A DNA stretch of 64,000 bases from Bog-756 sp963824645. GTDB taxonomy: Bacteria; Actinomycetota; Acidimicrobiia; Acidimicrobiales; RAAP-2. Under the pieces are notes generated by a model that was not told the DNA's origin, made no database searches, and saw nothing but the letters and a program-made list of their open reading frames with translations. This document shows positions 62,832-64,000 of this stretch, piece by piece. The stretch covers positions 310,001 to 374,000 of the forward strand of contig CAWGQC010000003.1 in the NCBI GenBank assembly GCA_963824645.1, written 5' to 3'. Each line of letters starts with the position of its first letter. Within the stretch, counting starts at the first letter, position 1. The position numbers and the translations under genes are program-made.

Positions 62832-63851
62832 TCAGCGGAAGGCCACCGCCGCCACCACAAAGGCGGCATAGCCGGCGACGATGACAGCCCCCTCCGTTCG
62901 GGTCAGACCCCGGCTGACGTAAGCCATGGCCAGACAGAGGATGGTCAGGCCGGCGTACCAGGAGGCGACCAGCACGCCACTCCCCCCGGTGGCACCGAGG
63001 CCCAGGAAGATGCCGGGTAGGAGCAGCCCGATCAGCACGTTGAGCATGTTGCTGTTCATCGCTTCGCTGAGGGTGGCGGCGCCCCGACCGCGGACGGCCA
63101 GATAGACCGCCCCCACGGCGTTGGGGAGACTGGTGACGGCGGCCAGGATCACGCCCCCGACCACCAGGCTGGAGAGCCCGAAGCGCCGTCCCAACGTTTC
63201 CGCCGATCGTTCCATCACGATGCTGGCCGCCACGACCACGGCCAAGCTGCCCAGGGCGACCGTGGCGTCGAGGCGCCCCCCGGCCATCGGGTGGACGCCC
63301 AGGGCGATCTCCTCCTCCTCTTCGGCGATGGCGCCCCGCAACCATTCGACCTGGCCCGGCTTCAGCCCCAGGCGCACGAGGCCCTCGGGCGACAGGGCCG
63401 AGACCACGACGTAGGGCACCACGACCACCAGGACCAGCACCAGCCCGACGCCGGCTCCCCACCGGGCCACCATGACCACCAGCGTGACCAGGGCCACCCA
63501 CACAGCGACCGTCCCTTCCAGCACCACGACCCGGCGGTGGAGGGCGATCCTCCGGGCCACCAGGGCACCCAGCCCCAGGAGGGCGGCCAGGTTGAACACG
63601 TTGGAGCCCAGCACCACACCCGAGCTGATGGTGCTCTGACCGTGGGCCGCCGCGCTTATGGCCGAGGTGATCTCGGGCGAGTCGGCCGCCAGGGCCACCA
63701 CCAATCCCAGCATGGCCTCCGACAGATGCAGCCGGTTGGACAACCGCTCCAACCGCGATACGAGCAGGAAGCTGGCCCCGAGGGCCACCAGAACCGCCAG
63801 CGGAAACGCCACACCGGCCGCTCCGGGGGAATCCATCATGGCTGCGTCCAC
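62832..63851 (-). CDS. Na+/Ca2+ exchanger family (CaCA) membrane protein
   Basis: A 339-residue antiporter with two inverted membrane halves. Each carries an alpha-repeat ion site: ALAADSPEITSAISAAAHG (about 53-71) with GSNVFNLAALLG, and TSLPNAVGAVYLAVRG (about 244-259) with NSNMLNVLIGL. An acidic cytosolic loop (EEEEEIALG, about 178-186) separates the halves. Predicted to exchange Ca2+ for Na+ or H+. The frame begins with GTG at 63851 (MDAAMMDS); the ATGs four codons later are alternatives. Anbu follows on the same strand. Confidence 0.85.
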   Translation of the reverse strand: MDAAMMDSPGAAGVAFPLAVLVALGASFLLVSRLERLSNRLHLSEAMLGLVVALAADSPEITSAISAAAHGQSTISSGVVLGSNVFNLAALLGLGALVARRIALHRRVVVLEGTVAVWVALVTLVVMVARWGAGVGLVLVLVVVVPYVVVSALSPEGLVRLGLKPGQVEWLRGAIAEEEEEIALGVHPMAGGRLDATVALGSLAVVVAASIVMERSAETLGRRFGLSSLVVGGVILAAVTSLPNAVGAVYLAVRGRGAATLSEAMNSNMLNVLIGLLLPGIFLGLGATGGSGVLVASWYAGLTILCLAMAYVSRGLTRTEGAVIVAGYAAFVVAAVAFR

Positions 63852-64000
63852 CTTCGGCCGGGCATCAACCGACGGGGCACCCGGCGTTCGACGATGGATG
63901 CGTTCTCGACGGGAAGAGAGCGGAGGTGGTCGGGCATGGCGGTCCTTCAGGATGGACGGAACCTGCCGACCCGACTTCCCGGCGCACCAGTGGTGACGCT

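Noticed and set aside
1..64000. tRNA, rRNA, CRISPR or mobile-element genes
   Set aside because: No T-loop-like consensus with flanking acceptor stems, no repeat-spacer array and no transposase or integrase motif was found by eye; a covariance-model scan would be decisive.

Overview
The window looks like the chromosome of a high-GC actinobacterium, most likely of the Acidimicrobiia type. The clues are a dehydrogenase closely resembling S-(hydroxymethyl)mycothiol dehydrogenase (mycothiol is an actinobacterial thiol), frequent GTG/TTG starts, many large secreted proteins built from IPT/TIG, YVTN, PQQ-propeller and PKD modules, a DUF2510-type tail, a DUF732-like tail, and the 'GYWLVAADGGIFAFG' repeat. 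The lineage is inferred from family content only. I found no rRNA, tRNA, CRISPR array, transposase, integrase or phage gene.

Layout. 1-3100: tail of a surface-type protein, an APC permease and a decayed TmrB-like P-loop gene. 3236-9063: a partner-switching module with two SpoIIE-type phosphatases, two STAS antagonists and an RsbW-like ATPase, but no sigma factor beside it. 9210-17000: a secreted-protein island on the minus strand (a small exported protein, an FTR1 permease remnant, an Ig/IPT protein, a GH43-like lipoprotein, a giant frameshifted PQQ propeller). 17470-24426: an M24-like peptidase, DUF302, a tightly coupled catabolic operon (Baeyer-Villiger monooxygenase, double SDR, amidohydrolase), a PRC-barrel protein and a cupin. 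24535-41704: mixed housekeeping and stress genes (pentapeptide/FN3 protein, GH1 glucosidase, DUF2252, FUSC transporter, APH-type kinase, two aldo/keto reductases, PPK2, mscR-like dehydrogenase). 42029-50050: a compact MacAB-like exporter operon with two HlyD-type adaptors, a DUF5666 lipoprotein and a repeat-plus-SGNH secreted esterase. 50109-55554: DUF427, then an apparent cold-adaptation cluster (desaturase, DEAD-box helicase fused to a cold-shock domain, second desaturase, two small proteins). 55579-61962: divergent surface proteins (S53 peptidase with five IPT domains; YVTN/PKD/IPT protein). 61988-63851: an Anbu proteasome-like peptidase and a Na+/Ca2+ exchanger family protein.

Two features run through the window. 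First, several reading frames are broken by one base, mostly in or next to short mononucleotide runs. This looks more like homopolymer error in the assembly than widespread gene decay, although the pirin gene with three breaks and the TmrB gene with an internal deletion may be true pseudogenes. Second, many convergent gene pairs are separated by near-perfect GC-rich hairpins without a U-tract, which are the probable terminators of this genome.

The most interesting items are the helicase leader (no ATG/GTG/TTG start is available; a best-fit ATC start follows a 10-bp hairpin overlapping the Shine-Dalgarno), the coupling of that helicase to a desaturase, the exporter operon whose adaptors and lipoprotein share glycine/phenylalanine-rich segments, and a 19-bp tandem repeat between the two divergent surface-protein genes.
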